From Reticulascus tulasneorum (Eukaryota > Ascomycota > Sordariomycetes > Glomerellales > Reticulascaceae), in contig LSAX01000001.1 in the NCBI GenBank assembly GCA_001557505.1, positions 1,488,001-1,552,000 on the forward strand: DNA of 64,000 bases, given 5' to 3'. Numbering within the stretch: the first letter of the stretch is position 1; every line of letters starts with the position of its first letter. Of this stretch, positions 33,637 to 45,282 are shown in pieces. The notes beneath the pieces were generated by a model. That model was not told the DNA's origin and made no database searches. It worked only from the letters and a program-made list of their open reading frames with translations. The position numbers and the translations under genes were made by a program.

Positions 33637-34002
33637 TTACTTACTCCCCCCTCTTCCTCTTCCTCTTCCTCTTCTTCTTCCACTCTCTCTCTCTCTGCCT
33701 CTATCTTTTGCCCACTCACTCACTTCCACCCCCTCCTCCCCCTTCGCTGATCTCCAATGGCTCAAGTCACTTTGACTTTCTGTCCAATGCGACAAGCCCG
33801 CTGTCTCAATCAATACGGCCAATGGAAGCAGAAGGATGGCGTAGTAGAGTTTGACCGGCGACTGGGGAACCTTCTGGGCTGCTCGTCTCATTTCATAGAC
33901 CACGTACATAAGATACGCTACAGAGAGCGAACCTAGCACACAGCCGCAGCACCATGTGCATCCAGCTACCTCACTCATCACCATTTCTCCAACATCGTAC
34001 AT
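33637..34002 (-). CDS. Doubtful small membrane protein (121 aa)
   Basis: Open frame with two hydrophobic segments: residues about 12-36 (GCVLGSLSVAYLMYVVYEM) and about 52-72 (YYAILLLPLAVLIETAGL). The C-terminus is Arg/Gly-rich but is encoded by a CTTCCT-type microsatellite, which argues for caution. No family was recognised. An ACAG just before the ATG could be an intron acceptor, so upstream exons are possible. Confidence 0.3.
   Translation of the reverse strand: MYDVGEMVMSEVAGCTWCCGCVLGSLSVAYLMYVVYEMRRAAQKVPQSPVKLYYAILLLPLAVLIETAGLSHWTESQSDLSHWRSAKGEEGVEVSEWAKDRGRERESGRRRGRGRGRGGSK
33650..33701. repeat. Pyrimidine (TTCCTC / CT) microsatellite
   Basis: Tandem TTCCTC and CT units on the plus strand, seen directly. 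Confidence 0.85.
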
Positions 34003-37000
34003 GAGCTGTGTTACATTTATCAGCGCATGCCGTCAATTATGAGCAACGCAACCCTGGCCAAGCTCCGTCCAGTGCTGCAGGTATGCCATCCTTACCTTAG
34101 TTTGCACTACTAGAGCCCGCACCATCATTCATAACGTCTCTGGCAGGTTGGGTCGAGATGGGGGTGTGTTGACTGACCCATCCGTACCTACACTAACTTG
34201 CTAGCAACTCGACCCAAGGGATGCCAGCAGCTTGGTTGTGTCTTGTCTCTCTCTGTCTGGTCTGCACTATCCATGCTTCGCTCACGGGTAAGACACCATC
34301 AGCTGGTCTGCTCATCGAGCCAATGCGGAGACCCAATTCTCCTGGCACCCACCCTCTGCAACTACTGCGTTTACCCTATCGTCCTATCGAGCTAGCTCCC
34401 TTCATTCGCTCTGGCCAGCATACTTTTGCCCCGAGAATGTTCACCTCGGACGGACGTTGTGTTACTCATGCTGCTTATTATATACCATCCATCGCGGGAC
34501 CACGGCAGCTGTGCCTTTTGATCTCCAGATGTTCCAGCCGTGGTATGCGTCCGGACTCTTCTGGTGGCCGTTTCATTGGTTCAGAGTGACATAACATGTT
34601 CGCCATCCCCCTTTACCCCCCATTCCGTACTACGTAGGTCAAGTTTGAAGGGTTGAATGGTTGAAGAAGATGCGAAGTAGGGAGAGCAAGATCGTCCCAT
34701 TTTGGTTCATGCTTCCTGGCAGTTCTAGAATATGCTTGATCTGCCCCCCGTGGTTCATGATCTACACCGGTCGGATTTCATGGCCTTCTGCTTACCACCT
34801 TATGCATGCTTTTTGAAAGTCTGGGGGTCTCAGGTCAGAGGGGCACATTTGAATCGGGAGCGCCTCTTTGGCCAGGTCAGAGGCCACACACAAAAACGCA
34901 CGAAGGATGGAGGTTCGAGGAATTGGAGAAACGCGACACCCCGTCAGACTCCCTCCTTGCACGTAGCACGTCACAAGCCGCCGCAGACTTTTGTGCGAAA
35001 CGGCTGATAAGTGATGCAATTCATCGACGATTCATCTGCCATGCTGCTGCTCTTGCACCCAGTCCCGGGAGACATGCAAGGTCATTTTGCCAGTACTAGT
35101 ATTAGACAAGAATGATCCGGATTGGCGTCCATGACAAATGCGTCCACTTTCAATCCTAATGTCGACCTTACTTGTGTGTGGTCTAGTCTAGATGGTTGTA
35201 ATATGGGGGTGCTTCCCTCCTCTGCAGCCTGCATATTGGAACACTCTACTTCAGGACGGACCTTGCAACAACACGACATCGACTTCGTCAAAACACTCTT
35301 TGCAACGTCGTGCATGTGTGAGTGCATGTCGCAAAGGCGCAGGAAAGGGAACGAGACCAGCAGGAAGCAAGCTTCGCGAGAAAGCAAGCCCGAATGCATC
35401 TACGGCTGAGACGGTGGAGGTTCTAGACTATTCCTACATACCTACCCTTACCTCGACACGAACTAAAATAATTACCTACATACGCACATACATCCATACA
35501 GCCCAGGTGCGGAGAACGAGCCGTGGAAGGACGTCGAAACGTTTTGCTCCACACCTTTCGGACGAGCTTCGACTCTCGAAGAAGTTGGGGCCGCAGCGCA
35601 GCTTCGGCAGGCCACTTTGGCACCACCATCTCACCACCACCGACCGGCCTCTGCACGTCCATCCGCCGCCCTCCACAACGCCATGAAATGCACGCATCCC
35701 AATCCCCAATCCATGATCCAGCAGACCCAACTACGCCCGCGCCAAGCGACCCGGCCGCATGATGTCGTCTGTTCCATCATCCCTGGCCTCCCTGTCCAAT
35801 CGGCGCCATCATGACGACAGGAGCCCGTTGCGAACAATAATGCAGCTGCATTCTCAGGCATCCCAAACCATCCCCTCGCACCGCTCACCGACATGCGGGA
35901 TAGACAGCGTGAGCTCCTTGTGTTGCATCAGTCTGCCCTATCCCCTCTCTTGGCCCACCCTTGGCCGCTATCCTCGCAGAAATTCGAATCCGCTCGCCGG
36001 CATCTAAGATTGTCATCCTATCTATCCCTGGCAGCCATCCCTGCCCCTCCCTACCAGGAATATATCGCGACCTTTATCGTCAAATCACTGGAGATCCATT
36101 ACCCGGCTTTGCCTACTGTTCCTGTCCCAGCGTTGGTGCAGTGCCGGATCGAGATTCTAATGGTACATCCCATCCTTCCTCACACCCTGAGGCATTCTTT
36201 TCCCATTGAACACCCGACCACGCCTGGGCTCGCGGACGGAATTTGCCGGTCAACATGCATATTCCTCTGAGACCAGTTAGCTAACCAATGGCATTGTGCC
36301 AGTCTTCTTAACGGGTGCCAGACGATTCAAGCTTTCCAGCATGGGCCATGATTCATGATGGGTGTTACTTAGCTGCTCGAACTGTCCCATCTGGCTCGCA
36401 AACGCGACGAGTTTCCTAAACATGCAGTAGTTGTTGTAAGCAAGTCGATCATGTCAGTGCATGACAAGATACTTGCCGAGACAGACCTCGCTTGAGCCTG
36501 TATACTTCATGACTACCGAACCTTAGTCAAATGTCAAAGGAAAATGCTCTCATATGACATGGCCCATCGGTTTTCTCAGAGATCCCTCAAAGTGGGTGCA
36601 TTTTCAGGGTCGTACTCCCCGAAACAACTCGGGCACTACGTACTACCTAGTGAATTGTTATTGAATCTCTCACATCTCAGCTCCCCAGACATGGAAGTGG
36701 AAGTCCGCAGGCGCCACCTGCAGGAATCCCCCACGTGGATAGTCTCATTCAGAAGCCACAGCCCGGCGACGTCGCCTAACCCTGCGGGTGTCCTGAAAAC
36801 ACTTGGAATTATCAAATTACAGTTCCACGATTTCGGTTGTCCTGAGCATCATCGTTGATCGGTCCGTCTGCGTCTGTAGCTTGTGACAGCATCGTATTGC
36901 TCGAGAATTCAAAAATGCTCTGTCTTTGAGCGCTCCAGCCGTGCACTGAACTTGCTTAAGTGGCCAAGCATCATCACCCTCGAAGAACATTGCCATTGCT

Positions 37001-37229
37001 ATGAATAGTGGTGTGAGTCATGGGGCCATTGGACGATCATCGAACCACTTGAAGAGAATGTCGTGTTCTCGAGTATGAACTTGCCCTTATTGGCACACAG
37101 CATCGATTTAATGATGCTCGGCAACAACGAATGCCACATGTACCGCTCCTGAGTACCGGGTCTAGCGGCACTGGAACTCTCCTGAGATACTTTAGCCTTT
37201 GGAGCTATCATTCGAACCTGTCAGCCATA
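34003..37229. other. Gene-poor region
   Basis: About 3.2 kb in which I see only short open frames without domains or convincing splice structure. Confidence 0.55.
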
Positions 37230-38155
37230 GCTATCTTCGGTTGGTCAGATCACCAATCAGTCCGTCCCGCACACTTCCCACAGCAATGCGATCACTCCAG
37301 AGGAGTAAGTCGTATAACGACTTGGGGTTGAAAGGTCCACCACATCTGCTCCAAGTCTTCCGCGATTCGCGGTAGTAGAACACAAGGAGCTGTGTATATT
37401 CGGATTTGGGCTGGGTGTGCCAAATCCTTCTTTCAATAGCAAACTTGGCACCTCTCAGATGCTTGTGCGAAACAGCAGATTCGATTCTCTAGACTTCATA
37501 TGAGTCAATATTCGAACGTCTTGATCCCAGTCCAGTACCATGTCCGTTGCCCCAACTTACCTAGATTTCCATTCCACCAGATGAATGATTCATATCTCGG
37601 GGACATCCGACGAAGACTTCATATCTGTAGAATCTCACGTACTGTTTCGCCGGCATGGCTGGGGTTCCTTGTCAGGACAGTCGCACCGTATTCGGACAAT
37701 CCTTCGCTTGGTACCAACTTGATATCGTTCCAGTATCTGATTCCAGCCAGCGTATTATCGTCTTTCAGCAGCTGTCCGGTCAGCAAGACGCGAATACGTT
37801 GCTGATATACTTCTAACGGTGCGGAGTGCCGGTCATCACACACGTCATGCTCTCTTGCATTTCGGCAGCAAGTGAAATCTCTCGGGAATACATGGCCAAG
37901 TCAAGACCGGCGCTGGGATTTCTAGTTCCCGAGAACGCCGCTTATGACTTTCTCGCCAGAGCGCCTCTCACTTGTAGTCTCTGTCCGGCGGATTTTGGCC
38001 ACTTGACAGGGCTAATCAGCTCATGAATCTGCTTAAACTAATCATTCTCTCGACATTTCTATCATCATGAAAAACCGATCTGATCCAGAGACTGAGTGCC
38101 CAAGTACAAAACAGGCTCGTCCCGAGATGTCTACCGGACTTAGCGGCGTAACCAT
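37230..38155 (-). pseudogene. Probable decayed gene of unknown family
   Basis: Minus-strand fragments read like one protein interrupted by stops and frameshifts. An ATG at 38155 begins MVTPLSPVDISGRACF and runs to a TGA near 38045. A shifted frame then has TAG at 38038-38040, HELISPVKWPKSAG, TAA at 37942-37944 and GLDLAMYSREISLAAEMQ. Another shift gives the 37843-37619 stretch (LLTGQLLKDDNTLAGIRYWN), then TGA, and in the same frame PRYESFIWWNGNL before a GTAAGT. Finally, near 37480-37233, there is KSEYTQLLVFYY and LYDLLLWSDRIAVGSVRD. The TAG and TAA could derive from CAG/CAA by C-to-T changes at CpA, as in repeat-induced point mutation; the 37619 TGA does not fit that. The family was not recognised, and unresolved introns remain an alternative. 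Confidence 0.4.
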
Positions 38156-39516
38156 TTCCGCTGCTCGGCAGCTTGGATGGTATTTGGGTCAATTGCTGAC
38201 TTTTTCCTTACTGCGCGCTGCATTGCCGTACAGGGTGGCGCCAGGTTGGGCGGTCGAAGGACGAGATCTGTCTTGTGACTACTTGCGGCATAGTAGACGG
38301 CCGTAGTATTCTGCCCATGCAATCATTGTCCGTTCATTAGCGGCGTAGCAACAAAAGAGGGAACTACGGTCAGTCACGTTCAGCTCAAGCTTGTGAACTC
38401 GTGTCGCAGGATATGGAAGATGCTGTGGTTGTGAATGGCTTGAGGAGATTTGATACGCGGAGGGACAGGGTGGTTCATGCATCGACATTGGGAGTCGGAG
38501 GTTAATCTAAAGAGCACTGCAGCTTGGGCAGATAATATCTAATACGAATCAACACATGCTTCAACCTGCCTACTAGTGTGTTGTGTTGGCACCTTGTAGT
38601 CACACGTCTGGAATAGGTTCGCATATGGAAATCCTGGCAATATCAAAGGAGTTGACCATCTATGACAAAGAATATCGTACAGAATATCCATCAGAATGGC
38701 ACCCTGAACTTGCACAATAGTCCCTTTTGATCAAGTACTCCATGTTCTACGGCCAGACCTGTTCCACATTAGATCGCATTCCATGACTTGCAGTTCGCTG
38801 ATTTCAGAGAGAGCGGGAAACACGGAGACGAAACGTCTCCGAACCGAACCTAGGTACCCAAAGCGATCCCATATTAGTGCGTGGCCAGACATGCCGATGG
38901 AGCTCCGCTCTTCATTTCAACCCTGAACCAGATTTTCGTATGAGTATATACCGGTGGCGTGGGTGCTCCTGGGAACTGAGACACGAACCCATCAGATGAC
39001 CCTTCGCGTGCCATTTAGCCAGATCCTCGCCTGTGCCTCCCTGGTAACACAAAGCACAGCGGCAGCGCCAATCGGGAGATGCCGACTGTTTGTCGTTCAT
39101 GTCATGGAACAAACAGGAGTCCGGCACCCCAAGAGACTTCCCCTTTTCTGTGCGCTTCTCTCGAGTAAATGTAATGCGCAGTGGCAGCGCCGTTATGTCG
39201 CGCAGCTAATGCTCGGAGGATCACCTGCTGTTCAGGCAGAATGTCATTTGATACCAGGTGGAGAAAGCATGTTTGTGGTGCAGGCATGTTCGGAGAATTA
39301 TTGGGATTTTCATGATCACATCCCAGGGGGGTCAAGCCTCCTTGCCACTGTTCGGGAGCGGAGATCTTTGCAAGTCTGGTTGATCATGGGCGAAGTTCTA
39401 TGATACTGTGCAAGTTCTCTCGTACAAATCTCTCGATACTATACTCGCCGAATCCATGCTATTGATCCAGCCTAGCATGCCGACAAGTCCTCTGAGAGCG
39501 TCAAATGAGACTTGGC
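38156..39516. other. Gene-poor region with a weak coding-like stretch
   Basis: On the minus strand, 39335-39102 (77 aa) and an overlapping 39127-38912 frame containing CRCALCYQGGTGED look mildly protein-like but overlap in different frames and match no family. No gene is called. Confidence 0.4.
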
Positions 39517-40484
39517 TCAGGACGATGTTGCAGCCCATTCTGCCTTTTTGTCGTCCAGCCATTCTCCCTTCTCGACCCATAGGTTCTCCAGCCATTTTGC
39601 CAGATATTCTTCTTGCATGGGGAGCGTTTCGATTGGAAATCTCCGTACGTGAACATGGAACTTAAAGCCAAGCCGCTGGCTGAGCCCTGGAACACTCATG
39701 GTGTCCCACATGGTGGGAGCCTCTTGAAACAGCCCTTGACGCTCATAGGCTATAGTCACATCGTATACTGCTTTGACATGACTTGCCTTTCGTAGATGCT
39801 GAACAGTGGTGATGAATCCTTTGGTTCGTGGGTAGAGGAGGTGCTTTGGCAGTGGACGGCCAGTTTCTTTACACCAGACTATGGTCTCATCGTACTTTTC
39901 TTGAGTAAAACGGGTAGCCTCACTGTAGCTGATGAGCCCTGCTTCCAGGTCAGCAAATAGTTTCATATCACATAGAAGCGGTGAGACTCACAAGTCGGCC
40001 ACTGCCTATCAACAATGCCTGAGAACACACGCTCCAACTCCCGCTTATCCCTCACCCAGTTCCTGCTAACGAGCGGCATGCCCATAGCCGACAAGCCCCA
40101 GCCCAGTAATGGAACTCTCTTTAGCTGGATCTTGGCGAAGTACCGACACCGCCCTAGCATCTCTGCCTTGATAGCCAGCGCCTGTATCATGTAGAAATCA
40201 CCCCAGCCGACGTGGTTGGCGACAACGATGGCTGACTCGCCCTTGGGGAGCACATCACCGGAGAAGGTGATATCTGCGCCGTTCGCCGTCTCAAAGATGG
40301 CCTGAATCCATTTCCACACCCAGCCGGCAATCCGGGATGACTGGTCGTAGACTTGATCAGGCGCGAAGCGCTTAAATGGCACCTGGACGGACAAGGCGAT
40401 GTCTGCGAGGAGGAGGAATAGCGCCCATGGTATAAGGAGGAACACGCCCCGAACATGGGTTATGATGTTGCCGTTGCCGGCCAT
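39517..40484 (-). CDS. PlsC-type lysophospholipid acyltransferase
   Basis: Two exons, 40484-39992 and 39938-39517, give 304 aa. The family transfers acyl chains from acyl-CoA to lysophospholipids such as lysophosphatidate in endomembranes (AGPAT/LCLAT type). The N-terminus has a hydrophobic span (about residues 10-34, GVFLLIPWALFLLLADIAL). The catalytic NH-x4-D motif is intact as NHVGWGD in AIVVANHVGWGDFY. Motif II follows as FAKIQLKRVPLLGWGLSAMG. Joining the exons through a Trp codon restores QWPTWLISYSEATRFT, the E-x-T-R acceptor-binding motif; this join supports the intron. Then come LLYPRTKGF and VYDVTIAY, both typical. It lacks an ER retrieval signal at the C-terminus (ends AATSS). The exact lipid substrate is unknown. 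Confidence 0.93.
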
Positions 40485-43246
40485 GGTACGAGAGAAAATG
40501 TGGCCAGTACCTCAGCCCGAGATCAACGAGATGCAGCGGCACAAGTAGGATTTCTTCAGGGGGGGATGGATGCTCCGATATTAGGCTGCCAAGGCGACGA
40601 TATACCAAGATCAGCCCTACAAAGGTCAACAACAATGATAATAATGTGGATGGCGAATTGCGGCGGTTAAGGCGACCCGACGTTGGGATCGCGTGGATGT
40701 CCGTCTGGAAACTTCCGTGTTTCAAAATTTTAGAGATGCCGCTCAGTTTTGCCTCAAACGCAGACAGTGTTTTTCCCGCCTCGAGAAGATGCCTCGATTG
40801 TGCATTGATCTGAGGTCGTTCGTGTCAGAGCCCGGGGATCCGTCCGTCATCTGAAGACTGGTCTGGCCAGTGGGCGGTATTGGGGCAGCTTACTGAACCG
40901 TGGTTCACTGGGAAATAGTCACAGGAAGCAAGGGAGGCTCGGTCCCGAAGGGAGATCGAGTCATGACGGCATGGAGTCGATTCGGCCGCTCGTTCGGAGT
41001 TTGCGAGAAGGCTGATTTGTGGGTTGGAATATGGAGACACACGTTAAACCTTCGGCTGCCTCCACGTTTGGGCTTAGTACGCTGGCTCGTGCTAAGGCAT
41101 GGCAAAATGTTCAGATGACCGTTGAAGCGCAATAACAATTGCCTTTCGGTGACACAGATTCTCGTGGTCTCGGCGCATTGGGGTGGAGTCATTACTGCGC
41201 AGTATCTGCAGACATCCGCCTAACATGACGAGGATATGCGACTGCACACCTGAGCAAATAGTTGGGCCAGCTCTGTTGTCGTCTGATTTAGCTTGGCTAC
41301 TTTGTTGGCACGATCAGAAAGGTGGCAACTGGATCTCGAGATCCTAGGGCTGAGAAGATAGATCGTTCCATGACAGTAACGATGGGGGCATCCTAGCAGC
41401 ATCTGATCCGAGCTCTAAAACAGGTTAAGGTACTACTGTAGGTGGTTACAGATGTGCCTAGGGACCATCCACACCACTCTGATACATCGCCAAGTTTCCA
41501 TTATTTTTATTCTAAAAGCCACTCGTCCAATCCCCTAGAGTAATAAGTTTCCGACGCTCGTTTTGAGTTCACTATCAAACTCGGGCGCTCCAGAGTCCAA
41601 GCTCTGGCAAGCCACATGGGGGTTATGGAAATGGATCCAAGCGAAGCCACTTCTTCGTGCCTTCATTGTCTCTTGGATGATTTGGTCTCGGCCCCCAGTC
41701 GACCTCGCAGCTTTCTCAATGCTTACTAACAGCGACAATGCAACTGATTGATCAAGGAATCGATCAATTCAACTGACCCCCTCTTCCGCCGGCCGCAGGA
41801 CAAGGGCTGCTCCGATCCATATCCATCCATCCCTCCATCCATCCATCCATTCACTGTCGTGTCGTCGCGCCGAGATCCTCCTCCTCCTGTCCGTCTTTTC
41901 ATCCAAACCCTGTCACTTGGCTTCCCATCCCACAATCTGGGCTTATTCCCCTTCACACGAGTTCAAAATAAAAATAAAATCACGGGGGTTCCGTCCTGCT
42001 TCATCTTTAAGAAAGCCTTGCTCCCATCAGGGTCACAGCGGTCTGTTCGTGGTACACGGCACACCATCTCCAAAGCTACGTGTTCGGGCTTCTCTATTAT
42101 ATCACGGCGTCCAGCCCGCTAGCACATAACCTAGCTTCCTCTACGGACTACTGATCCATCTTCCCAAGAGACCGGACGGGGGTACGACTACGCCCTTCCT
42201 GTCGTTCCATCAAGTTTTCTCTGCTTTGGCTCTCGCCCCCGTCAGCTGTCGCTTCTACACCCAGCGTGGCCACCTACCTAGTCCCTGCACTGCCTCACTC
42301 ACCTGGACGAGTTCAACTTCCTATCCGGCAATGGTTGAACGGACTGTTGATCCAAAGCGATTCTCCGTCCTCACGTAAGGCGAAGAAGAACGATCATTTT
42401 ATCCGACTCTCCCGAGAAGCAACAAAAGCCCGGTGGTCGCATTCTGATTTGGAAGCTGGCCTGCATACACACCTGGAAAGTGATCAGTCGACCACATAAC
42501 TCAAATTCTGCGATTGCCGATCTGTTGCCTACCTTACCTTATGTACAGGTACTGTGCATAGTTTTATCTCAGTATACAGTTCTGACGTCCGGCCGGTGGC
42601 ACCTGCAACACGACCCCTCATCAGCTCAAATCTACAGAGTCGGCACACCCCCCCTCTTCCCCCCCAAAACCACCCACCACGCTTTAATTACCTATTCAAC
42701 TTCACCAAGACCGTGGGCACGCTCCCCCATCTGATAGAAAGGCGCTGCTGCTGGACCCCAACGCACGACAGTCATCTGGTGGTTGTTTGTCAAACAAGTC
42801 CAAAACAACGCGGACCAGTTACCTGGCCTATTGTTTGCTTGCCTCGCTGCCTCATCAGCCCGCCTCGCATCGCATCTCAGACACCCTCGACCAAGCTCGG
42901 TTTCAAGTTCGAGAAGCCAATCTCTCAAATCATCGCTCGCACCCCACCATCTTTGCATAATACGGCCCTGACGGCTCAATCCTATTCTTCCACCCATTCC
43001 TCGCATTTGCCGGACGACAATCGACACCATCCTCCAAGGCATTGTGTCAATCGAGCCGGGAATCCGACTGTCCAGAGTGGTTCAAGGTATGCCAATCCAT
43101 TCCGTGATCTGTGTTACCTCAAACCTGGCCTGCACCAACAACCTACCTACTTATTGCCTCTGCTCCCCTTGCCCTGCTCACATGACGCAATACTTTTGGT
43201 TCCTTCGTTTCGAATCAATTTGTTCTTCTATTTCTTCGTCGTCAAG
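40485..43246. other. Intergenic DNA upstream of the bZIP gene
   Basis: About 2.8 kb without a supported gene. An ATCC microsatellite lies at 41815-41850 and C-rich tracts follow. The open frame that continues upstream of the bZIP ATG (from 42554) is low-complexity and probably 5' UTR. Confidence 0.55.
41815..41850. repeat. ATCC microsatellite
   Basis: Near-perfect tandem ATCC units, with one interruption, seen directly. Confidence 0.9.
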
Positions 43247-44810
43247 ATGGCTAACCTAGGCCCCATCACAGCGTATCCATCCCCGCCGAACTACGCGTCC
43301 CCCCCGGCCCATAAGCCCTCTCTCGGGTCGCTCTACGAGAGGGTTTCAATGTCTTCCTCCATGTCGCCGGACCGGTACGGCAAACAACCGGCTCAGAGTA
43401 CCTACGGTGGTGATGATCAAGACAAGAGCCCGCTGGGGTCCATGAATCTTAACTTTCTAAAGGGGCTCACCGAAAAGAAAACAACTCGCGGTACGGCTCT
43501 CGTATCATGCTTCGTCGTGGCAGTTGATCTAATGGCTTTACAGATGGCCAACCAGCTAAGCGAAGAGGGCCTAAACCCGATAGCAAACCGGCCCTAACTA
43601 GACGGCAAGAACTGAACCGACAAGCGCAGCGGTAAGACTAGGTCTCCCCTTGGCGGGTGGAGGCGTGGCCAGTACTAACTCGTACAATCGCAGAACACAC
43701 CGGGAGAGAAAGGAGCTGTACATCAAGGCGCTTGAAGATGAGGTGTTGAGACTAAAAGAGATATTTAGCAACACGTCGCAAGACAAAGAGAAGCTCGCTG
43801 AGGAGAACAAGCAACTTAAACAAGCTCTAGCCCAAAATGGAATATCGGTGGCCAGCATCAGCACACAAGACGATCTCATTAGCAATCCAAGTATCGGCTA
43901 CACGTCAAGCGGAAGTGTGTCTGGTAGCTATGCGCCAGGATCCAACAACGCCTTTACCCCGCCGCTGACGTCTCAATCGACGGCACCGTCGGTCTCACCC
44001 TCTACACATGCGCCGATGCACTCGCACACGCACTCGCACCAACAGGCACCGCAGATGATGGGTGGGCAGCAGCTGCGGAATTTGCAAGCCAGCGGCAGAG
44101 GCGTGGATTATGAGCAAGCTGGCATAGATTTCGTCTTAACGTACGATAACCACCCCTCGAAGGCATACCTGTCACCTCCCCCGCAGTAAAAACTATCACG
44201 GCGCGATGTTTTGCAACCTCCGGAGTCGGGTGGTGAGAGACAAGAAAATGCGTGGAAGGCCTTGCTAACGGTTGCGATTTTGTCGATGGTTTGTATAGTC
44301 TCGAGAAACCTTGCATGGATCACATGCCCTGGCTATTAGAGAGAGCGACCGAAACGGGCGGCGAGCCTTGTGGTCACGCCTTGATGGCTTCGTGCCCACC
44401 CGAGCCATTCCCGGAGCTGACACCAGACATTCCGTTCGGATATACTCACGTCAACGGTGATCTGAACTCGGGACAGCGAACGTGGGAACTGTCCAAGGGC
44501 GACCTCGCAACGCTCCTTGATCTCAGTAAGAGGCTGAATTTGGACGGCGAGATTACTCCAGTCATGGCGTGGGGCATGGTACTAGCCCACCCGAGGCTTC
44601 ACGAACTTAGGCCCGAGGATTTCCAGAGGCTGAGTGATGATCTGAAGAACAAGGTTAGATGCTACGGGTAAGTCATCTCCTCGCTACGTGCGTATGAGTT
44701 CATGACTAAAGAGTCTCCCCAGATTTGGCGCCGTCATGGAGGAGTTTGAAGTGCGAGATGCGATGGAGAATGTCTTCTGTTCCATACCGGAGGTGGGAAT
44801 GGTCTACTAA
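43247..44810 (+). CDS. bZIP transcription factor (Yap/Fcr3-like)
   Basis: Five exons: 43247-43490, 43544-43631, 43694-44140, 44299-44667, 44723-44810, giving 411 aa. The basic region is assembled across two introns: KRRGPKPDSKPALTRRQ, then NRQAQRTHRERKELYIK. The N-R-x-A-Q-R core is the Pap1/Yap type that binds AP-1-like or CRE-like sites. A leucine zipper follows (ALEDEVLRLKEIFSN, EENKQLKQAL). The middle is Ser/Thr/His-rich. The C-terminal domain has LEKPCMDHMPWLLER, GEPCGHALMASCPP, LSKGDLATLLDLSKRL and EITPVMAWGMVLAHP, a conserved block seen in fungal Fcr3-like bZIPs; its cysteines might sense redox state (inference). Intron 3 is 158 nt, longer than the others, chosen because it restores FVLTLEKPC. 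The start at 43247 begins the conserved N-terminus; upstream extension is rejected. Confidence 0.9.
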
Positions 44811-45282
44811 GAGGCATCTGGATGTCATCTGGATGGCATCATGATATTGAAGAATGATGGCGTTGGCGATGGAAGGAGGCAAAAGTCTGGGCCATCGCGC
44901 CTTTAGTTGTCCTACTGAACAATAACGGGATATGCATGAGACATAGAGTATTCTGAGAATTTATGATACCAGCATCTGATAAGATGATATCTGCCCTGAA
45001 GTACACTCCTCTCGACTCTGTCCGTGTTCTGATCAGTGAAGGAAAATGGAGAGTGATGGCGCACGCCTACCCAGGTGGCACCATCTGACGGCAGCTGACC
45101 GAACATTTTTGCAACCCATTTTCACATTTGCCCGCTGTTGCCCCACAAAGTTCACCCCACCAAATTTTGATCGAACTTCAAATTCAGAGACGACGGCGCA
45201 TTACCATCAAATCCTGTTCGCGGACGAGAACTCCACACAAATCACGAAGGACGTTCTAAGCCTCGCATAGTCTACAGTCAAA
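44811..45282. other. Intergenic DNA before eIF3d
   Basis: 3' flank of the bZIP gene and promoter/5' UTR of eIF3d. No other feature seen. Confidence 0.6.

Noticed and set aside
37200..37260. Possible minus-strand tRNA (GGTTCGAAT T-loop-like string)
   Set aside because: The flanking bases do not form a T-stem and no acceptor stem or A-box was found.
38954..39403. 149-aa plus-strand frame
   Set aside because: No domain, and opposite to weak minus-strand frames; neither is convincing.
42554..43246. Open frame extending the bZIP protein 231 residues upstream of the chosen Met
   Set aside because: Low-complexity, no conserved block, and the protein-like N-terminus starts at 43247; more likely 5' UTR with an open frame by chance.
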